Translations under genes and position numbers: made by a program | Notes under the pieces: generated by a model | What the model was told of the DNA's origin: nothing | Database searches by the model: none | What the model saw: the letters and a program-made list of their open reading frames with translations, nothing else | In this document: one piece after another, positions 1-6,703 of the stretch | How positions within the stretch are numbered: the first letter of the stretch is position 1 | Layout of the letters: every line of letters starts with the position of its first letter | Assembly (NCBI GenBank): GCA_019410445.1 | Contig: DXSO01000027.1 | Span: 2,524 to 14,959 of the forward strand | From: Sutterella sp. | GTDB taxonomy: Bacteria > Pseudomonadota > Gammaproteobacteria > Burkholderiales > Burkholderiaceae_F | Length of the DNA: 12,436 nt | Reading direction: 5' to 3'

Positions 1-1581
1 TTCCAAAGCTACGCCGTCGGCAAAAGTCGACGCAGCATTGCCGATCTAATGAACATTCGGCCGGATTATGCAAATATCGAAAGAAACGGCAGACTCGAAC
101 AGGTGAATCCTCAAAGCGTCCGTACTGGTTCGGAAATCATCGTTCAGCCCGGGGAAAGAATTCCCATCGACGGAATCGTCGCCAGCGGAATCTCGACACT
201 GAACACAAGCGCACTGACCGGAGAAAGTCTTCCACGAGAAACCGAGCCTGGCGCAGCCGTTCAAAGCGGTTGCATCAACCTCACCAGCGTGCTGCGTATT
301 CGAACCACCAAAGAATTCGGCGAATCGACAGCATCCAAAATTCTGGATCTTGTGGAAAATGCAAGTTCCAACAAATCAAAAAGCGAAGAATTCATTTCTA
401 AGTTTGCTCGTGTCTATACGCCCATTGTATTTTTCAGTGCTCTCGCTCTTGCCATTTTGCCGCCGCTTTTTAATTTGGCCACAGGCTCGAGTGCTCTTTG
501 GGAACAATGGATATATCGAGCTCTGATCTTCCTTGTCATCAGCTGCCCTTGTGCATTGGTCATTAGTGTTCCTCTGAGTTTCTTTGCCGGATTGGGAGGA
601 GCCAGTCGTGCAGGAGTACTGATCAAAGGTGCAAACTTTGTTGAAACGCTTGCTAAGACAGGTTACGTTGTTTTTGATAAAACCGGAACCCTCACGAAAG
701 GCGTGTTCCAAATTGTCGCCACCCACCACAATTCCATCCCTCAGGAAGAAATCATTCGATTGGCTGCTCACGCAGAATGTGCATCCTCACACCCCATCAG
801 CCTAAGTCTTCAAAAAGCCTACGGTAAAGCCGTGGATCGCTCGATTGTGACCGATATTCATGAATGGGGCGGCAAGGGGATTACCGCACGAGTCGGCACT
901 CACCAAGTTGCTGCCGGCAATGAAAAACTCATGCAAACTCTCGGCATACAAGCCATTGCGTGCCGAAGCCCTGGCACAATCGTGCATGTGGCTGTAGATG
1001 GAAAATATGTCGGACACTTGGTGATCTCCGACGTTGTCAAACCTGAATCGGCTCAAGCGATCCGCTCACTGAAAAATACAGGCATCATCGAGACTGTGAT
1101 GCTTACAGGAGATACTCGAGCAACTGCTGAGCACATAGCCGCAGAAGTCGGAATTGATCGTGTGTTTGCGCAACTCATGCCTGCCGATAAAGTTCAAAAG
1201 GTCGAGGAAATACTGCAGAGCAAACCACAGACAACAAAGCTTGCATTTGTCGGCGACGGCATCAATGACGCACCTGTTCTGGCACGATCCGATATCGGCA
1301 TCGCCATGGGAGCCTTGGGCTCGGATGCAGCAATCGAAGCGGCTGACGTCGTGCTCATGGACGACGATCCGCGTAAAGTAGCCAAGGCCATCCGCATTGC
1401 ACGCAAATGCATGACCATTGTTAAGCAAAACATCTGGTTTGCCATTGGCATAAAAGTGCTTTGCCTCCTGCTGGGCGCCGTTGGCCTTGCCAACATGTGG
1501 ATGGCAATCTTTGCCGACGTGGGCGTTATGGTCTTAGCTATCTTAAATGCCATACGAGCAATGTTTGTTCGCTCTCTTTAA
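1..1581 (+). CDS. Zn/Cd/Pb-exporting P1B-type ATPase, C-terminal 526 residues (5' end outside window)
   Basis: This inner-membrane pump uses ATP to export Zn2+, Cd2+ or Pb2+ from the cytoplasm. The reading frame is open from base 1, where in-frame residues FQSYAVGKSRRSIADLM precede the first visible ATG at 49, so the gene starts upstream and the metal-binding N-terminus and first membrane helices are missing. Seen in order: actuator loop TGES (217-228), the CPC metal-site motif in a membrane helix (544-552), phosphorylation motif DKTGT (from 676), SHP motif of the nucleotide-binding domain (787-795), and hinge GDGINDAP (from 1252). The last two helices carry a Lys (codon 1453) and an Asp in FADVG (codon 1516); in ZntA/CadA-type pumps these positions define the Zn2+-class site. 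That separates it from Cu+ pumps, which lack this Lys/Asp pair. No defects are seen. A 63-base gap precedes the next + strand gene, which has no obvious functional link. Confidence 0.95.
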   Translation, partial: FQSYAVGKSRRSIADLMNIRPDYANIERNGRLEQVNPQSVRTGSEIIVQPGERIPIDGIVASGISTLNTSALTGESLPRETEPGAAVQSGCINLTSVLRIRTTKEFGESTASKILDLVENASSNKSKSEEFISKFARVYTPIVFFSALALAILPPLFNLATGSSALWEQWIYRALIFLVISCPCALVISVPLSFFAGLGGASRAGVLIKGANFVETLAKTGYVVFDKTGTLTKGVFQIVATHHNSIPQEEIIRLAAHAECASSHPISLSLQKAYGKAVDRSIVTDIHEWGGKGITARVGTHQVAAGNEKLMQTLGIQAIACRSPGTIVHVAVDGKYVGHLVISDVVKPESAQAIRSLKNTGIIETVMLTGDTRATAEHIAAEVGIDRVFAQLMPADKVQKVEEILQSKPQTTKLAFVGDGINDAPVLARSDIGIAMGALGSDAAIEAADVVLMDDDPRKVAKAIRIARKCMTIVKQNIWFAIGIKVLCLLLGAVGLANMWMAIFADVGVMVLAILNAIRAMFVRSL

Positions 1582-1644
1582 CGAGATCTCCAATAACGCT
1601 GTTTCTCGTAAAATAGGCGTCGTTTTAAACAGTGGTGTCGAAAA

Positions 1645-2211
1645 ATGGTCCTTTCAGAATTTTTAGAACGCTGTACAAAGCGTCAGCCTCTTGATACGCC
1701 AGAGATCTATGAGTTCATGGATGCCGCCAGTGAACGAGCCCGCCAAATCACTTTTGAGCTCAACGGCTCCTACCATAATCCCCAGGAAGTCAGAGATTTG
1801 CTCAGTCGACTTATCGGTCAAAAAGTTGATCCCTCTGTTCGCGTATTTCCGCCTTTGTATTCGGACTTCGGGCAGAACATTCATCTTGGAAAGCGGGTAT
1901 TCGTAAATGCATGCTGTCACTTCCAAGATCACGGCGGCGTGACCATCGGCGATGATTGCCAAATCGGGCACAACGTTGTTTTTGCCACGCTCAATCATGG
2001 CCTGTCGCCGCAAACTCGAAAGTCGACCTACCCGGCGCCTATCGTTTTGGGACGCAACGTATGGGTTGGATCCAACAGCACAATTTTGCAAGGCGTCACC
2101 ATTGGAGACAATGCCGTAGTGGCTGCTGGCGCTGTTGTAACCAAGGATGTTCCGGCAAACTGCGTCGTCGGGGGTGTGCCGGCTAAAATCATCAAAAAGA
2201 TTGAGTCATAA
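1645..2211 (+). CDS. LacA/Maa-type hexapeptide-repeat O-acetyltransferase
   Basis: This is a cytoplasmic acetyl-CoA-dependent acetyltransferase of the maltose/galactoside acetyltransferase group, 188 residues, the normal family length. Residues about 5-60 form the helical maltose-acetyltransferase cap. Residues about 65-185 form the left-handed beta-helix, with hexapeptide repeats seen as VTIGDDCQIGHN, IVLGRNVWVGSN and VTIGDNAVVAAGAVV. His118 in TLNHGLSP sits where the catalytic His of LacA/Maa lies. The C-terminus GGVPAKIIKKI is the usual family ending. The ATG at 1645 is chosen because the Maa-type N-terminus begins there; no good Shine-Dalgarno is seen. The acceptor sugar cannot be told from sequence, so a specific symbol (maa, lacA, nodL) is not assigned. 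It lies 63 bases after the metal ATPase and may be cotranscribed. Confidence 0.9.
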   Translation: MVLSEFLERCTKRQPLDTPEIYEFMDAASERARQITFELNGSYHNPQEVRDLLSRLIGQKVDPSVRVFPPLYSDFGQNIHLGKRVFVNACCHFQDHGGVTIGDDCQIGHNVVFATLNHGLSPQTRKSTYPAPIVLGRNVWVGSNSTILQGVTIGDNAVVAAGAVVTKDVPANCVVGGVPAKIIKKIES

Positions 2212-2260
2212 ACCGACGATCTTTGCAATCCATCAGCATCAATTAACGCAATAGTCGCCG

Positions 2261-2298
2261 AAAAAAACATCCCCGAAAACAATCAATTTTCGGGGATG
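2261..2298 (-). terminator. Intrinsic terminator of the hydrolase gene
   Basis: The arms 2268-2279 (CATCCCCGAAAA) and 2287-2298 are a perfect 12-bp inverted repeat around a 7-nt loop. Read on the - strand, the stem is followed at once by seven T residues (2267-2261), so it should stop transcription of the hydrolase gene ending at 2356. On the + strand the stem is followed only by CTTCT, so it may work weakly in that direction for the acetyltransferase gene. Confidence 0.9.
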
Positions 2299-2355
2299 CT
2301 TCTCATGAGGATTCCATCAGAAATAATCTTTGTACGGAATCTTCATTACGCGTGA

Positions 2356-3201
2356 CTACTTCAAAAGACGATCTCTCAAGAAGCCTTCCACTGCCTCTCG
2401 AGCCTGCGGCACATTCATCAGAGTATGCGGTGCACCAGGAATAAGCACAATGCTTGCAGCCGTATTTTTAGCCAAGACATTGGCGCAATGACCAACAGCG
2501 GCATCGTTACCTAAATAAGAATTGGCTTTCGAAAAATACTTATCGGTTGCACTCATCACATTGAGTACGGGAAGATCATCTGGAATATTGGTTTTGTGCG
2601 CTTCTACGTGGTAGTTGTCTTCGCAGGACCATGAAAAAATAATACGTCCGCGTTCAGCCGGTGCTGCTGCCGCCCGAGTGTAGCGAGCCACTGCCACTGC
2701 GCCCTCACTGGTGCCCGCGATTACAAAACGACCGTCAAACCAGGGAGCAGTCGTCAGCCAATCAACAGCAGCCGACAACTCCGACGAGCGCAGTGAGTGA
2801 ATCTTCTCGTAATCTTTCTTAGGAATCGGAGAGCTATAAGTCATACGATCCGGCAATTGGAACGAATCAAGCGTAAAGCTCGCGATATTGAGCTTGTCGG
2901 CAAGCCATCTCTGAAAAGCCTTAATGTTGTCGTTTAATCCGCCGGAGCCATGTACGAAAATCAAACTTGCAGCCTTGCCCTTCGTTTGCGGAGCATTCGA
3001 CAGCTTCCCCTCATACAGTTGATTCCCGGTCAAAGAAGCCGGTAACACCACCCAGCCGGCCTGAATGGCTCGACTCATGGATTCCTGGGTATGCACAACT
3101 GCCGTACCCATAATTTTTCCGGTCAGAGGTGCTGCGAATGTCGGCATGGAAACCACGCCGCTCAAGACCAAAATACTCTGCAGTATTGTTCGTCTCTGCA
3201 T
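2356..3201 (-). CDS. Exported alpha/beta hydrolase (dienelactone-hydrolase-like)
   Basis: A 281-residue alpha/beta-fold hydrolase probably acting in the periplasm. The N-terminus has a signal peptide: MQRRT, a hydrophobic stretch to about residue 20, and a likely cut after PTFA (residue 23). The RR at residues 3-4 before ILQ is loosely Tat-like, so Tat export is possible. HGSGG (84-88) is the oxyanion-hole loop, GTSEG (163-167) gives nucleophile Ser165, and Asp220 (SATDKYF) and His259 (GAPHTLM) complete a plausible catalytic triad. Cys193 and Cys239 could pair in the periplasm. The substrate is unknown. The start at 3201 is supported by a strong Shine-Dalgarno, GGGAGGAAG (3207-3215), five bases upstream. 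It lies 67 bases downstream of the NYN gene on the same strand and ends at the terminator at 2261-2298, so the two may form an operon. Confidence 0.85.
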   Translation of the reverse strand: MQRRTILQSILVLSGVVSMPTFAAPLTGKIMGTAVVHTQESMSRAIQAGWVVLPASLTGNQLYEGKLSNAPQTKGKAASLIFVHGSGGLNDNIKAFQRWLADKLNIASFTLDSFQLPDRMTYSSPIPKKDYEKIHSLRSSELSAAVDWLTTAPWFDGRFVIAGTSEGAVAVARYTRAAAAPAERGRIIFSWSCEDNYHVEAHKTNIPDDLPVLNVMSATDKYFSKANSYLGNDAAVGHCANVLAKNTAASIVLIPGAPHTLMNVPQAREAVEGFLRDRLLK

Positions 3202-3268
3202 GAGAACTTCCTCCCAATTTGAAGCGATAAAACTAGTCCAAACGAATCAACGCCTTAACGTTGAATGT

Positions 3269-4057
3269 TTAAAAATTTTTACAGCGATACCCGACAATCG
3301 TAACCGTTCCCTTCCCCGGATACGCTTTTACCTCATAAAGATCTGGATAACTTCTGAGAAAACTCGGCAGCTTGTCGTACCCAAGAAGCTTAATATCGAA
3401 ATCCGAATAAATACGTCGGATATATTGATTAGCTGTGCAGACATTTAAAAATTCGTCGTTATCCTGAGCGTAATGTCCCCAAGCTTTGGAAAGCAGGCGA
3501 TGCAGCTCGTTGACGTCAAGGCGGATCGGTGTCCCTTCGTGCTCTTCCCTTCTTCTCTCGAAAACCGTCTCAGCGCAGTTTTCGATTTCTTCGTTCCGCC
3601 CTGCAGTCGCTCTATCCGCCAAAACGACAAACTCATCGCATGCTTTCTTGAAACCATCCGGCGTGCTTGCCTTCCCCATGCCAATAACAAGTTTTCCCGA
3701 CTCTTTCAGCCGAATGCCAAGCGCCGCAAAATCACTGTCACTGCTTACCAATACATAAACATCGTGAGAAGAGCTATGCAGCAGATCCATCGCATCAATA
3801 ACCATTGCGATATCTGATGAATTTTTCCCTTTGACATAGTCAAATTGCTGAACGGCTTTAACGGCGTTTTTCTTTAGAACCTCCGGCCAATGAGCCAAAT
3901 TGTCTTTGACCCAATTCCCATAGGCCCTTTTAACCGACAATCGTCCATATGTAGCCGCCTCTTCAAGTACATAATCCAAAGAGCTCAACTGCGCATTATC
4001 CGCGTCTATCAGCACAACAACGGATCTGTTCTCAACCGTATCTTTTTGCAATTGCAT
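3269..4057 (-). CDS. NYN-domain protein with C-terminal OST-HTH/LOTUS domain (LabA/DUF88 family)
   Basis: A predicted cytoplasmic RNA-processing or RNA-binding protein of 262 residues. Residues 12-148 form a NYN (PIN-like) domain: LIDADN gives Asp18 and Asp20, NSSDIAM gives Asp82, and VSSDSDFAALG gives Asp107 and Asp109, the acidic set that binds metal in this nuclease fold. After a charged linker (150-178), residues about 180-255 look like an OST-HTH/LOTUS domain (ELHRLLSKAW; LGYDKLPSFLRSYPDLYEV), which binds RNA in related proteins. I chose the ATG at 4057, which begins just before the first strand of the fold; the frame also opens from a TTG at 4108, giving 17 extra residues, but without a ribosome site. 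The acidic set looks complete, so catalysis is plausible, though many family members have no proven activity. The physiological target is unknown. Confidence 0.85.
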   Translation of the reverse strand: MQLQKDTVENRSVVVLIDADNAQLSSLDYVLEEAATYGRLSVKRAYGNWVKDNLAHWPEVLKKNAVKAVQQFDYVKGKNSSDIAMVIDAMDLLHSSSHDVYVLVSSDSDFAALGIRLKESGKLVIGMGKASTPDGFKKACDEFVVLADRATAGRNEEIENCAETVFERRREEHEGTPIRLDVNELHRLLSKAWGHYAQDNDEFLNVCTANQYIRRIYSDFDIKLLGYDKLPSFLRSYPDLYEVKAYPGKGTVTIVGYRCKNF

Positions 4058-4680
4058 TTGACTCAGAAACCTCAGTAAAAATTCAGATAATCGAAACTGA
4101 AAATACAAAAATCAACTGACTGTCTAAACAGTCCCGTCGTTGCGATGCATGCAGAGAAAACAAGCCCCATGACAATCGCTTCAAAGCCGTCACTGCTGCT
4201 GAATTGTCGCGCCAAAATTCGCAACGCACAATTGCTTCTCTTAGAGATAATCCATAAAACGGACGCTACTCAAAAATACCGAGTGAAATCTATCTAAAAG
4301 AAAAAACTGGCAACAAATCTGGATATTGCATAGCACAAGGGCTTCGCAATATTGGCAAGATTCTCCTTGATGCAACTAAAGCAAGAAGTTCACCTTTGCC
4401 GATGATGTGATGCCAACAAATCCCTGGTTCTTGTCGATCTTGCAAGAACCGATAACAATGACCGTTATCTGGATTGGAAAATTTGAACAACAAAACTTCC
4501 TGGTTGATTGCATCCTTGAGACACTTGGTTCCTGACTCCTTCACGTACAGAAACTTGTGCTCAACATCTGCCAGGAAGTTTTAAGTTAGCGGATTTTTTT
4601 AGGACATTGAATTTGAAGTTGTCTTTGATTCAATAGAAAATACTTTCACTTCGCATTCTTATTTCTTGGAGGCGAAAAAC
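4058..4680. other. Long intergenic stretch with no convincing gene
   Basis: About 620 bases without a supportable coding region. It contains a small palindrome, GACTGT-CTAA-ACAGTC (4118-4133), upstream of the NYN gene that could be an operator. It also contains a perfect 8-bp hairpin, GGTTCTTG/CAAGAACC (4426-4433 and 4443-4450), and a 12-bp inverted repeat (4492-4582). A - strand frame between 4290 and about 4580 reads fairly like protein (a run with HHIIGKGELL) but has no ribosome site, opens with GTG and matches nothing I recognise. It may be the relic of a gene. Confidence 0.5.
4492..4582. repeat. 12-bp perfect inverted repeat with a 67-base spacer
   Basis: AAAACTTCCTGG at 4492-4503 is exactly reverse-complemented at 4571-4582. 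No target-site duplication is visible at the outer edges. It could be the closing stem of a structured transcript or the ends of a small non-autonomous element. No gene lies inside. Confidence 0.5.
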
Positions 4681-4711
4681 AAAAAACCCGAACAGTTTCA
4701 AACCATTCGGG
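4681..4711 (-). terminator. Intrinsic terminator, second of a tandem pair
   Basis: CCCGAA (4687-4692) pairs with TTCGGG (4706-4711), with a partly paired interior GTTT/AAAC. Read on the - strand the stem runs into TTTTTT (4686-4681) and then GTTTTT. It lies 24 bases beyond the first terminator, so read-through is doubly blocked. Confidence 0.75.
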
Positions 4712-4734
4712 CTATTGTCGTGGCTTGAAGAAAA

Positions 4735-4768
4735 CAAAAAATCCGACACTGCATCAGACAGTATCGGA
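4735..4768 (-). terminator. Intrinsic terminator directly after a tRNA-Ser 3' fragment
   Basis: TCCGACACTG (4742-4751) pairs with CAGTATCGGA (4759-4768) around a 7-nt loop. The single imperfect position becomes a G-U pair in the - strand RNA. The stem is followed on that strand by TTTTTT, then GTTTT. It begins 8 bases past the CCA of the tRNA fragment at 4777-4793, the arrangement of a normal tRNA terminator. Confidence 0.8.
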
Positions 4769-4776
4769 CTTCTATG

Positions 4777-4793
4777 TGGCGGAAGGAGTGAGA
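4777..4793 (-). other. tRNA-Ser 3'-end fragment, probable attachment-site scar
   Basis: On the - strand these 17 bases read TCTCACTCCTTCCGCCA: the 3' half of a T-stem (CTCAC), a 7-base acceptor strand (TCCTTCC), discriminator G and encoded CCA, as found at the end of many bacterial tRNA-Ser genes. Upstream on that strand (4794 onward) there is no T-loop TTCGAAT, anticodon arm or D-arm, so this is not a tRNA gene. A displaced tRNA 3' end still carrying its terminator is what remains on the far side of an element that integrated into the tRNA. If so, the element lay to the right of 4793. The partner tRNA-Ser is not in this window. Confidence 0.6.
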
Positions 4794-5050
4794 GCAGGAG
4801 TTCCTTATAAAGGAGACATTTCAGAGGGATACTTCTATTAGCCCATCATTCATTCCATCATCAAATGGTGATTGGCAATGAATATCTACGAACGTTAACG
4901 AACAGCATAGGGAAACAAAATCTTGGTGAAGAAATTTCCTCTCTGCCATTCACTACTGATCTCTATTCAAAGCTGTTTGTAAGGCAGTTTCAAAAAACTC
5001 AAGCGTGGGATGGTCAGCTTGTTAAAAATTGCCTATCCGTTGTGCATACC

Positions 5051-5149
5051 CTAAGAAGCAAATCTCTGAAAATAGGTATCCAATTTGGCATTGCCACAAC
5101 TAAATAATGATCTGTTGATCGTTTTATTGAGTTTCTTGTTGATGAGCAT
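5051..5149 (-). pseudogene. Truncated GNAT-type toxin (TacT-like) remnant
   Basis: A start ATG at 5149 overlaps the stop of the upstream antitoxin remnant by one base (TAATG), the coupling expected in a toxin-antitoxin operon. It reads 32 residues to a TAG at 5051-5053. The stretch LFSCGNAKLDTYFQRFAS resembles the N-terminal block (F-x-C-G-x-x-x-L-D-x-[WF]-L) of GNAT acetyltransferase toxins paired with DUF1778 antitoxins, which acetylate aminoacyl-tRNA. All of the acetyl-CoA-binding core is missing: beyond the TAG the frame has further stops and I cannot recover the domain in another frame. The identification rests on a short block plus context, so it is moderate. Confidence 0.45.
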
Positions 5150-5452
5150 TAAAAGCGCTCATCATCATCCGACTCTATGTCTCGGATTTCTGAAGTTCTC
5201 TTCTTGGCTAGACACATTTTTTTGTTATCGGGCTTGGTTTTGTCCCAAGCCTCTGCGAAAACTTTGCCGCTTTCCGGAGCAACAACGAAAGTTTTCATTT
5301 GGGAAAACAGTTCGTTGTGCTCACGTTTGTCCGCTAACGCTGCGTTGTATGCACAAGCAGAGATGGATCCGCGAATAGAAAGACCTCGACGCTGTGCCGC
5401 CTCTCGAACAAAATCGAAAGAAGACATCGGAAGAAAAATTTATCTCAGATGA
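5149..5452 (-). pseudogene. DUF1778 (TacA-like) antitoxin, frameshifted near its N-terminus
   Basis: The main frame (5149-5427, 92 residues if started at its ATG) matches the layout of DUF1778 antitoxins. FDFVREAAQRRGLS is followed by an alanine-rich helix (SACAYNAALADK), then a segment in the position of the family's conserved LSxxDxxxF block (VVAPESGKVFAEAW) and a basic/acidic tail. The ribbon-helix-helix start expected before this is not in frame. Instead the neighbouring frame, 5452-5423, reads SSEINFSSDV, close to the usual family N-terminal strand, and joins the main frame by one shift. No Shine-Dalgarno precedes the ATG at 5427. The DNA-binding arm is therefore broken. An alternative is a shortened but expressed 92-residue protein. 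The truncated GNAT toxin follows directly. Confidence 0.5.
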
Positions 5453-5513
5453 ACTCCAAAAGACAGCGACACCATCCCTAGAGATGAATATCCCCGATAG
5501 AGTTCAAAAATTT

Positions 5514-5618
5514 TTACTGGCCGTGCTTTTTAAGCCAGACCCCGTACAGAGCAAGTCCAATTCCAAACACGCCGACGCCAGTCATGAACAGCATGAACAT
5601 GCCGAAATTGTTAAACAT
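5514..5618 (-). CDS. 34-residue single-pass membrane protein, unknown
   Basis: I do not recognise this small protein. It begins MFNNFGMFMLFMTG, continues through a Gly/Val/Leu-rich hydrophobic segment (about residues 7-28, one membrane span), and ends with the basic tail WLKKHGQ, which would lie in the cytoplasm by the positive-inside rule. A GGAG ribosome site (5625-5628) stands six bases before the ATG, better than most genes here, and there are no defects. The stop codon of another tiny hydrophobic ORF overlaps this ribosome site. The size and shape recall small accessory subunits of membrane complexes or type I toxins, but nothing in the sequence decides. Confidence 0.55.
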   Translation of the reverse strand: MFNNFGMFMLFMTGVGVFGIGLALYGVWLKKHGQ

Positions 5619-5621
5619 CTT

Positions 5622-5696
5622 TTACTCCATCCATTCGCTAATGTAGGCAATCACCAATACCAACGCCAAAATGACTTCACTTTTGTTTTTTCTCAA
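5622..5696 (-). CDS. Possible 24-residue membrane protein upstream of the 34-residue one
   Basis: Unrecognised. From a TTG at 5696 it reads LRKNKSEVILALVLVIAYISEWME: a short basic head, about 14 hydrophobic residues, and an acidic tail. The stop is inside the ribosome site of the next small ORF, which suggests translational coupling. The start is uncertain: other in-frame TTG/GTG codons lie upstream, and none has a well-placed ribosome site. A third hydrophobic start (ATG at 5776, MTAQSLAGLILVGVV) lies just upstream on the same strand and appears to shift frame. Confidence 0.35.
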   Translation of the reverse strand: MRKNKSEVILALVLVIAYISEWME

Positions 5697-5834
5697 AATT
5701 CTCAACTCCCACGGCACTTATCCCTGCGAGGCACCACCCCTACAAGGATAAGCCCAGCAAGGGATTGTGCAGTCATGCAACCACTCACTGTCCTCTGCCT
5801 ACCGACGGCAATGCCACCTTTTCCGATTTAAAGA

Positions 5835-6410
5835 TCAAGATAAATATTCACCGCCTTCGTCTTCGAAGCACACGATTTGCTCGCGCAATTCATCAAAAGC
5901 GAACGGTTCGACCATGGGTTCGGAGTCAAAAAATTTTCTCCTGTCCGAGAATGTATTGACTTCCTCCATGTTACCCAAAACCGAGCCGACTCGAATAAAT
6001 TGGTGTGTGACCGTACCGAGAAATTTCGTAATGAAACATCTAAGCACTCGTGATACCACTTCACTTCTTCGGCTCCATAGATGAGGTAATCACCGTTTTT
6101 CCAGTATCTATTCGAAAAGGTGAGAAATACATCAACGTCTTGGAGCAGTCCTTGACGACTTGCAACTCAAGTCTCGCCACGTCCTGACGGCTCATAGCAA
6201 TGGCAACTTCAGATCTGTAAGCTATGCTTCCGTCCTACCTGTTGTTGCATGAGTCAAGATTTCGAATCAAACTTTTTCATTGCTAGATAATCGCCCTTTT
6301 AGATCGTGCTATTCGAGGCAATTTCGAAGTTAAACTCGAATCTCTGCCAACGAACCGTACTCATTCAACAGTTTATTGGCCAATGTCCCCACCGTAAATC
6401 GCACTGGCAT
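5835..6410 (-). pseudogene. Frameshifted gene of unknown function
   Basis: Reading the - strand from an ATG at 6410 (MPVRFTVGTLANKLLNEYG), protein-like sequence continues to a TAA at 5835 but only by switching frames several times. Recognisable blocks, in order, are FEFNFEIASNSTI, KGDYLAMKKFDSKS, DGSIAYRSEVAIAMSRQDV, DVFLTFSNRYWKNGDYLIYG, EEVKWYHECLDVSLR, then KFLGTVTHQFIRVGSVLG and FDELREQIVCFEDEGGEYLS. Stops and shifts fall between them, so about 190 codons are broken at four or more places. No block matches a family I know. The last block (5835-6059) is the longest clean piece. Confidence 0.5.
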
Positions 6411-6633
6411 TTCCTATGCACCAATTCTTCGAAGCACCTCCAGCGATCTCCCCTCTGACGTTTGTGCAGTGTCTCAGATGACTCAGTTCCAACTTAAGAC
6501 GCATCAGATCTGCGTTATGCATCATGTGGTGAATGGGGGCAACCCAGGCGGTACGAATGTTGGGAGGAAAAACTTCCGAGGTTTCGATCCTATGGGTTGT
6601 CCTTTGAAAAACCGTCGCACGGCATAAATCCAT
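6373..6633 (-). CDS. Unrecognised 86-codon open frame, possibly a gene fragment
   Basis: An open frame from an ATG at 6633, rich in His and Arg (for example APIHHMMHNADLMRLKLEL). It has no ribosome site and begins just past the doc terminator. Its end overlaps the start of the broken gene at 5835-6410. The opposite strand is also open here, so coding on either strand is uncertain. It may be a piece of the same degraded segment. Confidence 0.2.
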   Translation of the reverse strand: MDLCRATVFQRTTHRIETSEVFPPNIRTAWVAPIHHMMHNADLMRLKLELSHLRHCTNVRGEIAGGASKNWCIGNASAIYGGDIGQ

Positions 6634-6647
6634 TTCATGGTGTTCTC

Positions 6648-6672
6648 AAAAATAAAAGGGACACCATGTCCC
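6648..6672 (-). terminator. Intrinsic terminator of the phd-doc operon
   Basis: On the - strand GGGACA-TGG-TGTCCC (6672-6658) is followed immediately by TTTTATTTTT (6657-6648). It lies 31 bases after the doc stop codon, so the operon ends here. Confidence 0.85.
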
Positions 6673-6703
6673 TAGGGAAACGATGCCTCCCCCCGGGAAA
6701 ATG

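Noticed and set aside
1066..1428. - strand open frames inside the ATPase gene
   Set aside because: They are shadows of a strongly supported + strand gene.
1582..1644. ACGAG/CTCGT pairing after the ATPase gene as a terminator
   Set aside because: The arms are only 5 bp with a long loop and no T-run.
4865..5107. + strand open frame of 80 codons
   Set aside because: There is no ribosome site and no recognised motif, and it overlaps the GNAT-like remnant on the other strand. It looks like chance in an AT-richer stretch.
5717..5752. 7-bp hairpin CTTATCC/GGATAAG, considered as a riboswitch stem upstream of the small membrane ORFs
   Set aside because: No conserved riboswitch core motif is visible around it, and it falls inside a possible small ORF.
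5394..5831. + strand open frame of 145 codons
   Set aside because: It lies antisense to the tiny membrane ORFs and the DUF1778 start. Its composition (His/Pro/Ser/Gln-rich) is typical of a shadow frame and it has no ribosome site.
6376..6627. + strand open frame of 83 codons opposite the uncertain - strand frame
   Set aside because: No ribosome site or recognised motif; it ends just before the doc terminator on the other strand.
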